A stretch of DNA of 64,000 nt from Macrostomum hystrix (GCA_950097015.1 CATNEN010000038.1:20372001-20436000); one strand, 5' to 3'. Shown: positions 25,468 to 37,900, numbered from the stretch's first letter. Notes: a model not told the origin generated them from the letters alone. A program made the numbers and translations.

Positions 25468-25885
25468 AAACTTGCGCGAGAGAAGCTAATAATTATAAGA
25501 AATACAAACCTATGTTTCGAGTGAATGTCTGTTTGTGCTTTTTTCGAATATTAACAAAGTGAGTTTCACACGTTCGATGATTTATTATGAGAAATCATTT
25601 ATTAGATAGCAATGTCAGACAATCTCATTAGACCCACTAAAATTAGACACTGAAATTACTGAGATAAGACACTAACATTAGACACCGAGATTAGACAGTT
25701 AAGATTAGGAAATGGCTGAGGTTAGAAGTAGATTAGACTTTTGTCGCGGACAAAAGGATACGAATTGTTAATTTTCAGAACAACTTCATTAATCATTCAT
25801 TTTCAGAATCAAGAGTACTTTCAATTCTTTATTTTGCTTCTGTTCTATTAAGAAAGCGCGATTTGCCTTGTATAAGATCTTGAAA

Positions 25886-28800
25886 ATGTCTCATCACTCG
25901 GATACTTTGTCAGTGGACACTTTCAAAGTCGGTGGCGGTGGCTTTAGCTGCGGAGCTATCAGCGAATTTTTGGCGCTACGCGCCGGACCTTTTTGGCGAC
26001 GTCGGGCGAGCGAGTTGATTCGCGCCGGCTGCATTGCCGCCATCGCCTGCCTGATGACTTTTATTAGCGTTGCCGCAGCTGCTACTAACAGTAATAATGC
26101 TAGTAATACTACTGACAGTAGTGCTGATGACAAATTTAATTCCACTGAATCCGACGCAGCCAAAATGTTTCTAATTGGCTGCCTAAAGTTGATCGCTCTG
26201 GCCCGCCTATACGAAGCCTGCTGTCGGGCTAGTCGACTGGGTGTCACCCGGTGGCTTGGTCCGGCCGCTGTCATGACCATGGCCTGCTGTCCTCTAGTTT
26301 GGCTGTGCAGAATTAGCGGCGTCGGCGGGCCATTAACTCTCTGCCGTCCAACTGAATTAGCGGCCTATTTTGTATTGATGCTGGATTTAAATTGCCTGTT
26401 TAGAGCGGCTGTGGCTGCGACATCAACAGCGACTGCTACTACTCATGAGTCTGTTAGTTGCAAAAATGTTGCTCCTAGTTGCCAACTGGACAGGGTGAGG
26501 CTTACTGAAACTGACGTCGATCATATGCACTTTCTGTCTGACGATCTCTTAATGCTCTCACTGACTTGTCATACCACCGACCTTGTCAAATTCATCGACA
26601 AGACACTACTCAGCTTGCACCCCTTGTCACTCTCCAGCGACCTTGTCACACTCCAGTTAACCGTGTCACACTCCAGCGACCTTCTCACACTACACTAACC
26701 TTGTCACTCTCCAGCGACCTTGTCACACTCCACTCACCTTGTCACACTCCACTCACCTTGTCACTCTCCAGCGACCTTGTCACACTCCAGCGACCTTGTC
26801 ACACTCCACTCACCTTGTCACTCTCCAGCGACCTTGTCACACTCCAGTGACCTTGTCACACTCCACTCACCTTGTCACTCTCCAGCGACCTTGTCACACT
26901 CCACTCACCTTGTCACACTCCAGCGACCTTGTCACACTCCAGTGACCTTGTCACACTCCACTCACCTTGTCACACTCTACTCACCTTGTCACACTCTACT
27001 CACCTTGTCACACTTCAGTCACCTTGTCACACTCCACTCACCTTGTCACACTCCACTCACCTTGTCACACTCCAGTGACCTTGTCACACTCCACTCACCT
27101 TGTCACACTGCAGGTCATCGCTGGGCCCGTTATCTCCATGGCCACCGCCTACGCATTCAAAGGCGCCAGTTTTTTTATTGGCGGCCGCATAGCTGCCAAC
27201 AATGTATCACCGCAGCTGTGCCAGGTGTGCTACACTATGGCTTTGGCGTTGACTACGTGCGCCTGTTTGCACGTTACCCTGCTGCCCGCCTTCTTAGTAA
27301 GACTATCCGACACCGGTCCTGTTCGTCGGTTGGTTCCCATTGCATTGGATAGTGCCCCAACTGATGCTAGCTACTATTATCAGTACTACGGCAGCAGGAA
27401 ACAGGAGATCAAAGCTGTGATGGTTGCCGGGGTGCTGCTCCTGCAGTCGCTGGGTGGCGAAGCTGGCGATCACCTACTAGGCAGATTGTGCTCTCTAATG
27501 TCTTCCCCAGCTTGGGATCTGTGCTTAGCCCTGCCATATTGCATCTACCTGTGCGTACAGTTCGCGGTGTGCGAGCAGGCTTCGAATCTTGTTGAAATTG
27601 GCACGAATGATAGTAAGGTCAGTCCTGTTAGCTCGGCTGCTGCTTCCATCAGCCCTAGTTGCAGTGTTTACACGCAGACTGAACCAGTCTGGCGCAAGCG
27701 CGTTCTGTCGGAGACTTCTTCGTGTTTGTCTTCGGCGCCATCGCCGCAGCATTTAACTGAATTGCGACATACCTTGCGTCAGCAGAGTCTGTCCGTATCT
27801 ATTCAGCAACAGCAGCAGCAACAGCGATCCTTAGATGAGCTTCTTCGACTGCTCCGAAGTGACGGCGGCGCCGCAGCTGGTTGCCTAGGCAACGCGGAAT
27901 ATCTAAGCCTGATGCGCGCCGGCCATGTTAAGCCGCGCCAGCTTGAAAGCCTGACTGGCTGTCCAAACAGGTCGGTAGAGTTGCGACGGCTGCACCTGGC
28001 AGCTAGCCTGGGACCCGCCGGATTATCTGGCTCTGTGCTGGCTCACATTCCCTATCAGGATTACGACTGGAAGCAGGTGAGAATTCTGTTATCCTCGGTT
28101 AATTCAGTGAGGATACGCTATCCACCGGTACCTTCTTACTAAGTTAATTCTACTTCTGGTCCATTGCGCCATCAGGTTACTGGTCGCTGCTGTGAAGAGG
28201 TCATTGGCCTGGCCACCCTGCCGCTTGGTCTAGCCGGACCCCTGCTAGTTAACGGCGTGGAGCATCGACTACCGCTAGCAACCACCGAGGGCTGCCTGGT
28301 AGCCTCAGTAAATCGCGGCTGCGCAGTTGTTCGCTCAGCCGGCGGCTGTCAGGCCAGAGTCTATCGCGACGGTATGACTAGGGCTCCTGTGCTGGCCTTT
28401 CCAAGCGTTGACCAAGCTGTTCAATGCCTGCAGTTTGCCGAATCAGAGGCTGGGCAGAATCTGGCGTCTAGTGCTTTTGAGGTTCACATTTTTATTTCTG
28501 TTGTCTGGGGAGAGGCGCCTTTTCTAGATCCCTAAATATTTTATTCACCTTGCTCAATTAATTTTTCCGTTTTCCTAATCCCTAAATTGATTATCCACAT
28601 TTCCCGATTGAGTATCCACTTTCACTATTCCCATATCCCCAAAAAGGTATCCACCTTTACCAAATACCACATTGAATATCCACCTTTCCCAGATCCCCTA
28701 ATTGAGTATCCACCTTTCCCAGATCCCCTAATTGAGTATCCACCTTTCCCAGATCCCCTAATTGAGTATCCACCTTTCCCAGATCCCCTAATTGAGTATC

Positions 28801-30466
28801 CACCTTTGTCAGATCCCCAATTACAGTATCCACCTTTCCCAGATCCCCAATTAGAGTATCCACCTTTCCCAGATCCCCAATTAGAGTATCCACTTTTTCC
28901 AGATTTCCAAAGTGATTATCCACTTTTCCCAGATCCCCAATTAGAGTATCCACTTTTTCCAGATTTCCAAATTGATTATCCGCTTTTCCCAGATGTCAAA
29001 AGCGATGATTCACCTTTGTCAGATCCATATATTGGGTATCGACCATTCTATTTCTCTCTTAGTTGAGCGTCCAGCTTTTCCCAATCTAAGCCAGTATCCG
29101 TTAATCCTTGCAGGCCACCTCCAGTCATTGCCGCCTGCGCTCTGTAACCTGCCTACTGGCTGGCAGGCGGCTCCACCTGCGCTACTGCGCCGAGACTGGC
29201 GACGCTATGGGCATGAATATGCTGTCTAAGGCTGCCGAAGCTGCCGTCTCGGCTCTGCTATCCAGATTTCCCGAGGCCCGTTTAATCAGCCTGTCTGGCA
29301 ACGCTTGCTCGGATAAAAAGCCGACTGCTATTAATTGGATTCTTGGACGTGGAAAGTCGGTTGTTTGTGAGGTTGGTTGGCTGGTCTGTTTGTATTGCGT
29401 GCTGTTCAGTCCGTGGACTGGGGCCGCCACACAATGCTGGGGCCCTTTTCGCAGTTTAGTGTCATTGGATGCTTAGTATGCTTAGGGTGCCTAGCCTTTA
29501 TGCTGTGTTATGTACTCACTGTACCTTAATCGGATGACCCTAATAGGTCGAAATCTTCGCTGTTCACTCCTCGCCGTATTCTCGCCATTTAAAATTCGCC
29601 ATTTTATTCTTGCTATTTATTCTTATACTTTTATCCTCGCCATTCTATTCTCAGCACTATATCCATTTCTTAACGGACGGAATCCTTGCTATTATATCCT
29701 CGCCATTAAATCCTCGCCATTAAATCCTCGGCATTCTATCCTCGCCATTATATCCTTGCCTTTTTATCGCTAAAATTGAATCCTCGCCATTCAATCATTG
29801 GCATTTAATGCTTTTATTGTTACGCTATATAGCGTATAGCGTATATATTTTTTTGTTTACAAGTTTTTTAGTTTTACTATGTATCATTGCACGCATGTTG
29901 CCATAGTAACGCTAGCATATGTTCTCTCAATTATTCAAGTCCCATCCTTCTTCTTTCGCTCGCAGGCCCGCCTACCCGCCGCTCTCGTCCGGTCAACCCT
30001 GCGAGCATCTCCAGCCGATTTAGTGGCCCTACACCGGGCTAAGAATCTCGAGGGCAGCGCCATCGCCGGCTCAGTTGGCGGCTACAACGCCCACGCTGCC
30101 AACATTGCAGCCGCCGTGTTCATCGCCTGCGGCCAAGATCCGGCCCAGGTTGTCGAATCTAGTCAGGCGCTCACCTGCTTAGAACTACTGGACGATGATA
30201 ATAGTAACGATTTATACGCCAGCGTTACAATGCCCTGCCTTGAGGTTGGCGTTGTTGGCGGCGGCACGCATCTGCCAACCCAGAAGGCCTGCCTTCGCCT
30301 GATTGGCCTGTCCGAGGACCAGCCGGCAGCCTGTCTGGCCCAGGTGATCTGCGCCGGTGTACTATGCGCCGAAATCTCATTGTTAGCCGCTTTGGCTAAT
30401 CAGGAATTGGTGGCCAGTCACATGAAACTAAATCGGAGCAAACAGATGCACCAGATGCCTAGCTAG
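25886..30466 (+). CDS. HMGCR: 3-hydroxy-3-methylglutaryl-CoA reductase
   Basis: Makes mevalonate from HMG-CoA with two NADPH, the committed step of isoprenoid synthesis, in the ER membrane. Five coding exons: 25886-26494, 27114-28076, 28176-28481, 29114-29371, 29966-30466, all phase 0, 878 aa (human 888). The N-terminal part has about eight hydrophobic segments (roughly residues 48-66, 92-112, 124-142, 156-178, 204-264 and a further group before 400). A variable Gln-rich linker (SVSIQQQQ) follows, then the catalytic domain. Catalytic residues are all present: Glu562 in ATTEGCLVAS, Lys694 in SDKKPTAINW, Asp770 in GQDPAQ and His864 in SHMKLNRSK, the last followed by Ser870 at the place of the AMPK-regulated serine. 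DAMGMNM and GSVGGYNAHAAN are also intact. ATG 25886 is the first Met in frame; an upstream in-frame TTG was ignored. Introns 1 and 3 carry arrays. Confidence 0.96.
26620..27113. repeat. 19-bp tandem array ending at the 3' splice site (HMGCR intron 1)
   Basis: Units caccttgtcacactccact and caccttgtcactctccagcg alternate, about 26 copies. The authentic acceptor (cttgtcacactgcag, exon at 27114) is itself the last unit of the array. Many internal units keep the same pyrimidine stretch plus CAG, so each is an acceptor look-alike. Confidence 0.9.
28600..29050. repeat. 30-bp tandem array (about 15 copies, HMGCR intron 3)
   Basis: The unit contains attgagtatccacctttccc followed by agatccccta. Early units are nearly identical; those after about 28880 diverge (actttttccagatttccaa). 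Confidence 0.9.
29397..29456 (+). mobile_element. Short SINE family A fragment (HMGCR intron 4)
   Basis: Contains ctgttcagtccgtggactgg, the conserved core of the family A SINE, with little else preserved. Orientation is uncertain because the core is nearly palindromic. Confidence 0.4.
29565..29815. repeat. Loose 10-12-bp repeat (HMGCR intron 4)
   Basis: Irregular repetition of atcctcgccatt and variants (attctcgccatt, tccttgccttt). Unit length varies, so this is a degenerate or young, unequal array. Confidence 0.65.
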
Positions 30467-30587
30467 ACTAGCGTTATTGCAGCCCGTTACACAGTTCTTT
30501 CCTAACTCATTTTATCATCTAATTTCAAGTATAGTTATCCAAATGAAAAAATAAGGTAGGTGATTTAGAATAGTTTTTTATAGTAAA

Positions 30588-30593
30588 AATAAA
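30588..30593 (+). terminator. AATAAA polyadenylation signal, probable for HMGCR
   Basis: First canonical hexamer after the HMGCR stop codon, about 120 bases downstream. Confidence 0.5.
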
Positions 30594-30599
30594 TTCGTC

Positions 30600-32999
30600 T
30601 ATTTTATAATTATCTAAACGTGGAGTTTCTTTTTTAGATAAGCCCAATTTGCTTCCCATTTAATTGCCATATTAATCTCCATATTAATTGGATTCATTTT
30701 TGCACCTTTGACTTATGAATTATTGTCTTAGTGTTAGCATTTTAACCGTTTTATATCACTGATTAAACTTAAGATAAATCTGTTTTGTGTTACTAGCAAG
30801 CTTTCATTAAATTTTTGTTTGTCACTACTAAGATCGTCAGACGTAAGTAGTATATAGCTAGAAAGTAAGGCACCTATCGGTTTCGCTTGATTTGTAGTTT
30901 ACTGTGTTAGAGCAACATCTTTTTGTGGTATTTAATCAGCTGAAAAAAATATTTAAACTGAGTGATTGCTATCATGCATTATAACAACTTTGTTTTAACT
31001 ATTATTCAGCTTGCGATGTAAATCTTTTAACTACGATCTAGCTTAAACTACAGGTCAGTTTTGTTGTTACCCGCATTTTCGTTGTTGAACATCACCTATT
31101 ATCCAATTTAATTTACTAGTTTAATGTGCCGCTTTGGCTAGATCAGCTAAATAAAAAACCACAGAAGTCATAGTACATGTGCTAATATTATACTATTATA
31201 CTACTTAGTACTGCTTTACTTTACTATTATCATACTAATGTGATATAGTATATAGTTATAGTACATGTGTATGTATGTATGTATGTATAGGGAACTAAAG
31301 TATTGACATGGTTATTTAGAAATAAGAAAAGTGCATTTTGCTGTGGTAGTTCGTTCTTCACTTAGTTTGAACGAGCGCGCATGTTGGTCCCAAGTTACAA
31401 TTCGTTTAATCTCTGATCAGCGTCGCAATTAAATAAAATCTTTACTTTTTGTAGAAGATAAGTGGACATGCGTTGTTAGAATTTGATTGCGCACCAACTG
31501 CAAACTGCTTGCGACATATAGTGTTACCACATGGTTCATTATTCATTTCAACGGCTTTTAACTTTTTATCATAATATCATAACTCTCATATAAAATGAAA
31601 GCAGCTCCTTAAAAACAGAATGTTTTTACACTAATTTAACAGTATTAACTACAGAAACTAGATTAACAGTACCAGTACTCTTTATAACACTGTTTAACAG
31701 TATTATAAAATTCGAGGACTACGTAACAAGACTAAGAAGAAGTATGTTACTGGAGTCATTCGTAAAAAGTATAGAACGTTACTATCATAACTTCATGTGA
31801 ATTCGTGAGAAAACTATATTCAAAACCAGAGGCGAAACGAAACAAAGGAGATGTGCCATCTTGCTTGAGCAGTACGAAGAATCGAATGATTGTTTTCTTT
31901 TTCGTCTTGACTAAGTAAATTCACTCCGGAGCTAAAAAATTCTAATATTCTAACTATAACAAAGTCATACAACAGCCTAACTTAATGTACGTTATTTTTT
32001 CATAAATGTGTACTTTTTAAAGATAATTTCATTTTAAATTTTCATAATTTTTTCCTTTTCCAGAGAAAAGGATCGTTTTATAGAATTTCTTAAGGAATCG
32101 ACTGTACATTCAATATGTACATACATTCAGTCGCCGATAGTCTTATTAGTCTTGCCTTTAGATGACTAATGGCTAGCTAATGCACTTGCCACTAAAAATT
32201 CTGTAGTCTAGCAGTTCTTCCTGATTTTCTTTAGCACAATAAATAAATATATTATAAAATTTTTTTGTGCATAACTTTATTTATTCTAAAAAATGGTACT
32301 TCTAATTTATTTTTGTAGCTAGACTTAGCCAGAGCCAGAGGCCTAGGCATAGACCAAGCCTAGGCCTATAGCTTGCGACATAGACCTACCATCGACCATG
32401 TCACGTCATGGTTAGTTATATGCTTAAGGCTCTTAGCATAGTGCTATCTCCGCTAAGAGGACTTATTGGAGTTAGGTCATAGGAGTCATTAGGTCATTTA
32501 AGTTGATTTTAAAAATATAATTATACTGATGACAGACATAAGGGTAAGGCAAACCTTTGCATTTAATGGCAATAAAAAAACAAACAAGTAGGCCTAGGCC
32601 TATGCTTATCTGCTTTTCTCAAATGCAAAACACTTCTATTTGCCTTTCAAATCTTAATAAAAGTCAAATAAAGCTTATTTTAATGGCATAGTATTGTACA
32701 TGTTTGTTTACACTATGCTACTAATATTTGTTAATTTTAGGATAAAGCCTATAATTTGTCATGGGACATGTAGTAACATGTTTTGTTGTATATTCTACTA
32801 GAAAAAGCCAAGGATCATGTTACTATAATAGCTAGCTATGATAAAGAAAAAATAGGGACATGTTTAATTACAATACAAGGCTAAGATACAATATAATTGG
32901 CTTTATAATTAATTATTACAAATACTAGGCCTAAACAATTTTGTGTGTTATTTACTTTAAAAGTAGCTATTGCTTAAAATTTTATAGACATATTTTCGT
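30600..32999. other. Intergenic region between HMGCR and PSD
   Basis: AT-rich, no gene seen. Holds a short gtat microsatellite at about 31269-31288 and a cluster of cctaggc/gcctagg palindromic words around 32340-32365 and 32590-32600. It may include an HMGCR 3' UTR extension and regulatory DNA for PSD. Confidence 0.3.
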
Positions 33000-33053
33000 A
33001 CATTGTAACCTAGTGGTTAGTGTTGGACTCACAATGTAAAGGTGGGGTTTTAT

Positions 33054-33620
33054 GGCATAAGTATGGTTTTGTTTGTTAAACTCAAATTTGCAAGAAAAAC
33101 AATAACTGGCATAACAAGGATAACAGGTAACATTGAGAAATGTCAGAATAATGTCCTTTGGGTAGAAGCTAGGGCCTACAGCAGAAGCTACAGCGGGTAC
33201 TGCTCCGTGATACAGTGTAGGAAGTGCCGGAAGTGGGGACGCGGGAACTTCTTGTGCCACAGAAATTCCTGCAGGTACGTTTTAAATAGCTGCGGCTGCA
33301 TGCCATACATGTTACGCAACTTGCATTTCGCATGGGGCCCACGTACCCTCCACAAGACAGCATGCATGGATGCATGGCGGGGATGAGGACAATCGGTGCT
33401 GATGGGCATCTGCCAGCCATATTGATAAGTATCTGATTTGAATTTTAAATCACGCTCCTCATCAGCACAAATGCCACGTCAGTGCCACCAACCATGGGGT
33501 ATATTTTGGCCATAGAAACTGCCACGTCAGTACTTAAATTTCAAATAGTCTATCATTACGGTCTTAGATTTTGATTTTTTTCACTAATTTGAGTTTAACA
33601 AACAAAACCATACTTATGCC
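33054..33620 (-). mobile_element. Merlin-type DNA transposon, internally deleted
   Basis: A 567-bp element with perfect 35-bp terminal inverted repeats (33054-33088 and 33586-33620) that begin ggcataagtatgg. It is flanked by an exact 8-bp target duplication, ggttttat, at 33046-33053 and 33621-33628. Termini starting GG and an 8-bp duplication fit the Merlin superfamily. The minus strand encodes a remnant of its IS1016/IS1595-like transposase (next entry), which supports that assignment over hAT. It is too short for a full transposase and is non-autonomous. Confidence 0.85.
33188..33355 (-). pseudogene. Merlin transposase C-terminal remnant
   Basis: On the minus strand one frame reads VEGTW, where the Glu is likely the third catalytic acidic residue. 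A single extra base then shifts to the next frame, which reads HAKCKLRNMYG, LFKTYLQEFLW and ITEQYPL before a stop. This order (E-x-x-W, K-rich helix, YLxEFxW, EQYPL) is what I know of the C-terminal end of IS1595/Merlin-type DDE transposases. The first two catalytic residues are not present; the upstream part is deleted. Confidence 0.6.
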
Positions 33621-33780
33621 GGTTTTATTTCCAACTATAACCAAAAATTCATGTCTTACCAAGAGACCTAACTCTGTATTGTCTGAGTTAAAATGGGTAC
33701 CAGCATCAGCTACCATAATTAAGGGTAGGAGTCACGCCCCCCTATTCCATGGACTGAACAGCAGTATGCAGGTCTAATTA

Positions 33781-34918
33781 ATTCTTATAATTCTTATGGG
33801 TATATAGTTTTTTATTTTATTATTTGCTTAATGACAATAAAAACAATTTAGTAAATAATGGCTAGTTAAATTTTAAGTCTTTATTAAAGAAAAATAACTA
33901 TTAAATTCTATTTTTCATAAGTACAATAAAATACTTTCTTTTAAATATAATATGCACAATCTAAAATATTACATTTTGAATTAATCTAATAGTGTTTTCA
34001 ATTACAAGGCACAACTAGCTTTAGGGCCTATCAAAATGATTTTAAGCAAGAAGTACAAGAATGTTTTAGTACAACAGGGTGTAAATTAAATTGTTCTATA
34101 TAATAAAAAATCTCTATCTTACAAATAGTATGTCTATCAAGTATAGTGTATTATTAGCATAGGTATAATTAAAAGTATATATAATAGTTTCAAATGTACA
34201 AACAAATTTTAACAAGGTTCCCTAATAAATATATACTATTTCAGCAAGAAAATGAAAAATAGTTTTCAACGCTATCAGAATATTAATTAGTTGTCTACTA
34301 AATGTATCCCACAAATACAAAACAAAATCTTAGATAAGAATTTGAGAAAGAGTCAATTTCACTGTTAATATAGGATATCGAAAAATACTGAAATTGGAAG
34401 TTGAAAGTGGCTAAAATCTTCTCAGAAAGTATCTTTTCTCAGAAAAATCTCAGAAAGAAGATTTTAGACCTCTGAAACTCAGAGATAAAAAGTTTGAATC
34501 TTAGCTCCAAATAGTTTTTCTTCTAGCAAACCTTTATTCCTTATCGCTTCAGTTCACCTGTTGTGTAAATTAGACTTTGTTGGCAGCATTACTTACTGGG
34601 GTATAAATTTAGAATACACCCAGTCCATAGACTGGTTAGGCTTTTGCATCGTCATTGGCTCTTTAAAAAGTATTATATAATGTTTTGTAAATAAACTTTT
34701 ACTATTTTAAGGGCTCCATTGTGGTCGCCAGACCGTCTGGTAAGACTTAAAACTAGCACTGGCGCTCGGCCTGTCTACCTAGCAACCGCCAGTGAAGTTT
34801 CAAACGCAAACCCAACTGCCTAACTGATTAACTATAAACAAATAACAAACGCCACAAAGGATTGCTAGTGTAGCAGGCAATTAGCTAGAGCCTGATTCCC
34901 CTGGTGCTCCAAATCGGT
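33781..34918. other. Intergenic region upstream of PSD
   Basis: Strongly AT-rich, no gene. A small cagtccatagactgg word at 34620 may be another SINE family A scrap. An in-frame TAG at 34886-34888 limits the PSD open frame upstream. Confidence 0.35.
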
Positions 34919-37900
34919 ATGGCCACCGCCAATGGTGGCAAAAATGGCGGCTGCATCGGCGGCGGCCTAAGCCCCGACTCGTCCGGCCAGCCAATGAGTG
35001 ACAGGCGCAGCATAGAAGATCTGCTAGCTGGCGAAGATTTGTCCTACATGGATGATAGTAGCAGCGATTCGTCTGTTAGGGACGGCGATAATTTACTAGA
35101 CGACGACGCTGTTGATGCGGCAGATGTTGCCGATGCCGCTTGGCATTATCAGCAGTATCAGCGACATCAGCAGCAGCAGCTGCAATTTCCCGAAGTTGTT
35201 GGGCAACATATTAAACCTGACAGTTCTGTGAGTTTCTTCGTTGATTCAATAAAATTAATCCCATTTTTAAGCTTAGATTATAGATATTCTAGGTAAGAAA
35301 TTGTTTGTGAGTAAAGCTAGATAGGTAGCCAGTAGCAAAATTTGGCTTGTAATTAATTAATTAACTTTCTGTCTCTCCAAATAGTGAAAGTATGTGGAAT
35401 AAAATAATTAGTTCCTTTATTTCTGTTAGCTTCGCTAAATGCTCCAGTTTCGACTAGTTTAGAATCGACTTATAAATTAGGAGACGAGTACTAAGACTGT
35501 CTTACTATTTTTGTTGCTAAAAAATAATTTAAATTTCGTCAACAATGCTCCACAGTTACTACTGGAAAGACTACTGTCCGATCAGTCTAGCCCCGTCAAT
35601 GGCGGCTCTGGCGGCAACCTGTCGCCAGTCATCCAGCGCAAAGGCATCAATCTGAATTGCGAGGTTGCTGGACAGGTTCCAGATGCGGACGAAGATCGAG
35701 ACGATGTCGACGATGGCTTAGCTGTCGATGCCGCCGACGATGATCGATTGCGCGTCAACGATGCAGCGCCTAGTCTGGACGCCGGTTTGAGAAGTCCGCC
35801 AGATGGCGGCTCCGACACCGAATCCCTGCCGGAGAGTATTTATCATCAGCCGCCAAAGGCTGCGGATCGAGAAGCCGCCGCCAGATTGGCTCGTCGGCTC
35901 TACCTGCTGGAGGGCTTCAAATTCACCGACGTTGCTAAACACCTGTCTAGGAAGAACGATTTCAATACTATTGTTGGCGAAGAGTATGCTAATAATTTCG
36001 ACTTCTCGGATGATACATTAGATGCTGCATTGCGCAAGTTTTTAAGCAGATTCTGCCTGCTTGGCGACACTGCCGATCAGGTGCGTTTTACCTGTTATCT
36101 TCTGCTTCATTCACCTGTTATCTTCTGCTTCATTCACCTGTTATCTTCTGCTTCATTCACCTGTTATCTTCTGCTTCATTCACCTGTTATCTTCTGCTTC
36201 ATTCACCTGTTATCTTCTGCTTCATTCACCTGTTATCTTTTGCTTCATTAACCTGTTATCTTCTGCTTCATCACCTGTTATCTTCTGCTTCATTCACCTG
36301 TTATCTTCTGCTTCATTCACCTGTTATCTTCTGCTTCATTCACCTGTTATCTTCTGCTTCATTCACCTGTTATCTTCTGCTTCATTCACCTGTTATCTTC
36401 TGCTTCATTCACCTGTTATCTTCTGCTTCATTCCCCTGTTATCTTCTGCTTCATTCACCTGTTATCTTCTGCTTCATTCACCTGTTATCTTCTGCTTCAT
36501 TCCCCTGTTATCTTCTGCTTCATTCACCTGTTATCTTCTGCTTCATTCACCTGTTATCTTCTGCTTCATTCCCCTGTTATCTTCTGTTTCATTCACCTGT
36601 TATCTTCTGCTTCATTCACCTGTTATCTCCTGCTTCATTCACCTGTTAATTTGCGTCAATCGAACCAAAAATAGCTTTTTAATTGTGCTTCTTTTGTCTT
36701 TAATAGTTTAACCGTGTAAAAATCCTTTATCCCCTGCCCCGTTACCATCGTGCTCAGGAGCGAGTGCTGCTCCATTTTGCCAAATCCTATTTGCGCTGCA
36801 ATCCGGGCAGTTATCCCAGCGCCGACTCCTGCCACACACTGGCATGCGCTCTGCTGCTATTAAACAAAGACCTGCACGGCATGGCAGGCCAACGCATGAC
36901 CAGCCAGCAGTTTATTGACAATCTGGCCAACCTAAACGAAGGCGATAATTATCCGCGCGAAGTGCTGAAATCGCTCTATCAGGCTATTAGGGCTCAGCCG
37001 ATTCTGCAGCCGGCCAGTGTGCCCATACTGTCGCCGCAGGCGCAGCAGCAGCAGCAGCAGCACCTGCTGATGCAGACTGGCATTGGCAGCAACGGAGGCG
37101 GTGGAATCTGCGTCCTTCGGCCGACTCCGCAGCATCCTAGCGGCGGCATCAACGGTCCGGCCATGGATTCCTCCGGTTCGCCGACTATTCTGCCGCCGCA
37201 CGAGCAGCAGTTGCTTCATCAGCAGCAGCAGCAGCAGTCAGGTCCGGGCATTGAATTCCGTCGCGGCTACCTGGCCCGGAAGCAGGTACTGGACGCCGGC
37301 GGTCGACGAACACGAAAAGGTCGCCGCGCTTGGCGAAGAATCTACTGCGTATTGACCGACCTGCGATTGGCCGTGTACAAAGACGAATCGGCAGCCGAGG
37401 CTTCGGCTGCAACGGCTGCCGGCTCGGCGACGCCGCCCGCGCCTGCAGACGAGCTCCGGGTTCATCACGCCCTAGCTAGTCCGGCCGAGGACTACGCCAA
37501 ACGGCGCCACGTCTGGCGACTGAGGCTGGCAAACGGCGCCGAGCTGCTGTTGCAGAGCCAATCGCCAGACGATTTGGCCGACTGGGTGGCCGCGGTCAAC
37601 AGGTCGGCGGCTCTGCTGTCTTCTCCGGCGTTGCCACCGCCGGTGGGCAGTCAGCCGGCTTCCGCCTATGCCAGGCCGTTGCTGCCCAGCGTGCCCAGCC
37701 ACTTCGGACCTGTTGAGCAACTGGAGAGACACCTGGAACAGGTGAGGAGGGTGGAGCCTGTGCTCAGTTTGCTATCTTAACTTTTTTCATCCCCTTTCTT
37801 TTAGTTGCCATTCCAATTCACAGGTCTCAGTTTTTTTATTCTACTTTAATTTCGGGTTGTACCTTTATATCCCGCTGAGTCTTCGGGTTGTACTTTTATT

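Larger units (their letters stand above)
33000..33780 (+). mobile_element. SINE family A copy, split by a Merlin insertion
   Basis: The head (cctagtggttagtgttggac) lies at 33009-33053. The body resumes at 33621 with tgggtaccagcatcagct and ccatggactgaacagc, ending near 33780. The two parts are consecutive sections of the same SINE consensus as at 2333-2635, so the 567-bp segment between them was inserted later. Confidence 0.75.

Noticed and set aside
26566-27112. Open frames of Thr-Leu-Ser-His type before HMGCR exon 2
   Set aside because: Translation of the intronic 19-bp array; the conserved protein begins at the acceptor 27114.
29879-29965. N-terminal extension of HMGCR exon 5
   Set aside because: This open stretch precedes a good acceptor (ttctttcgctcgcag); conserved HMGCR sequence starts at 29966.
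36061-36711. 216-codon open frame downstream of the Sec7 exon
   Set aside because: It is the 23-bp array of PSD intron 2; the exon ends at a clear donor at 36080 and Sec7 resumes at 36758.
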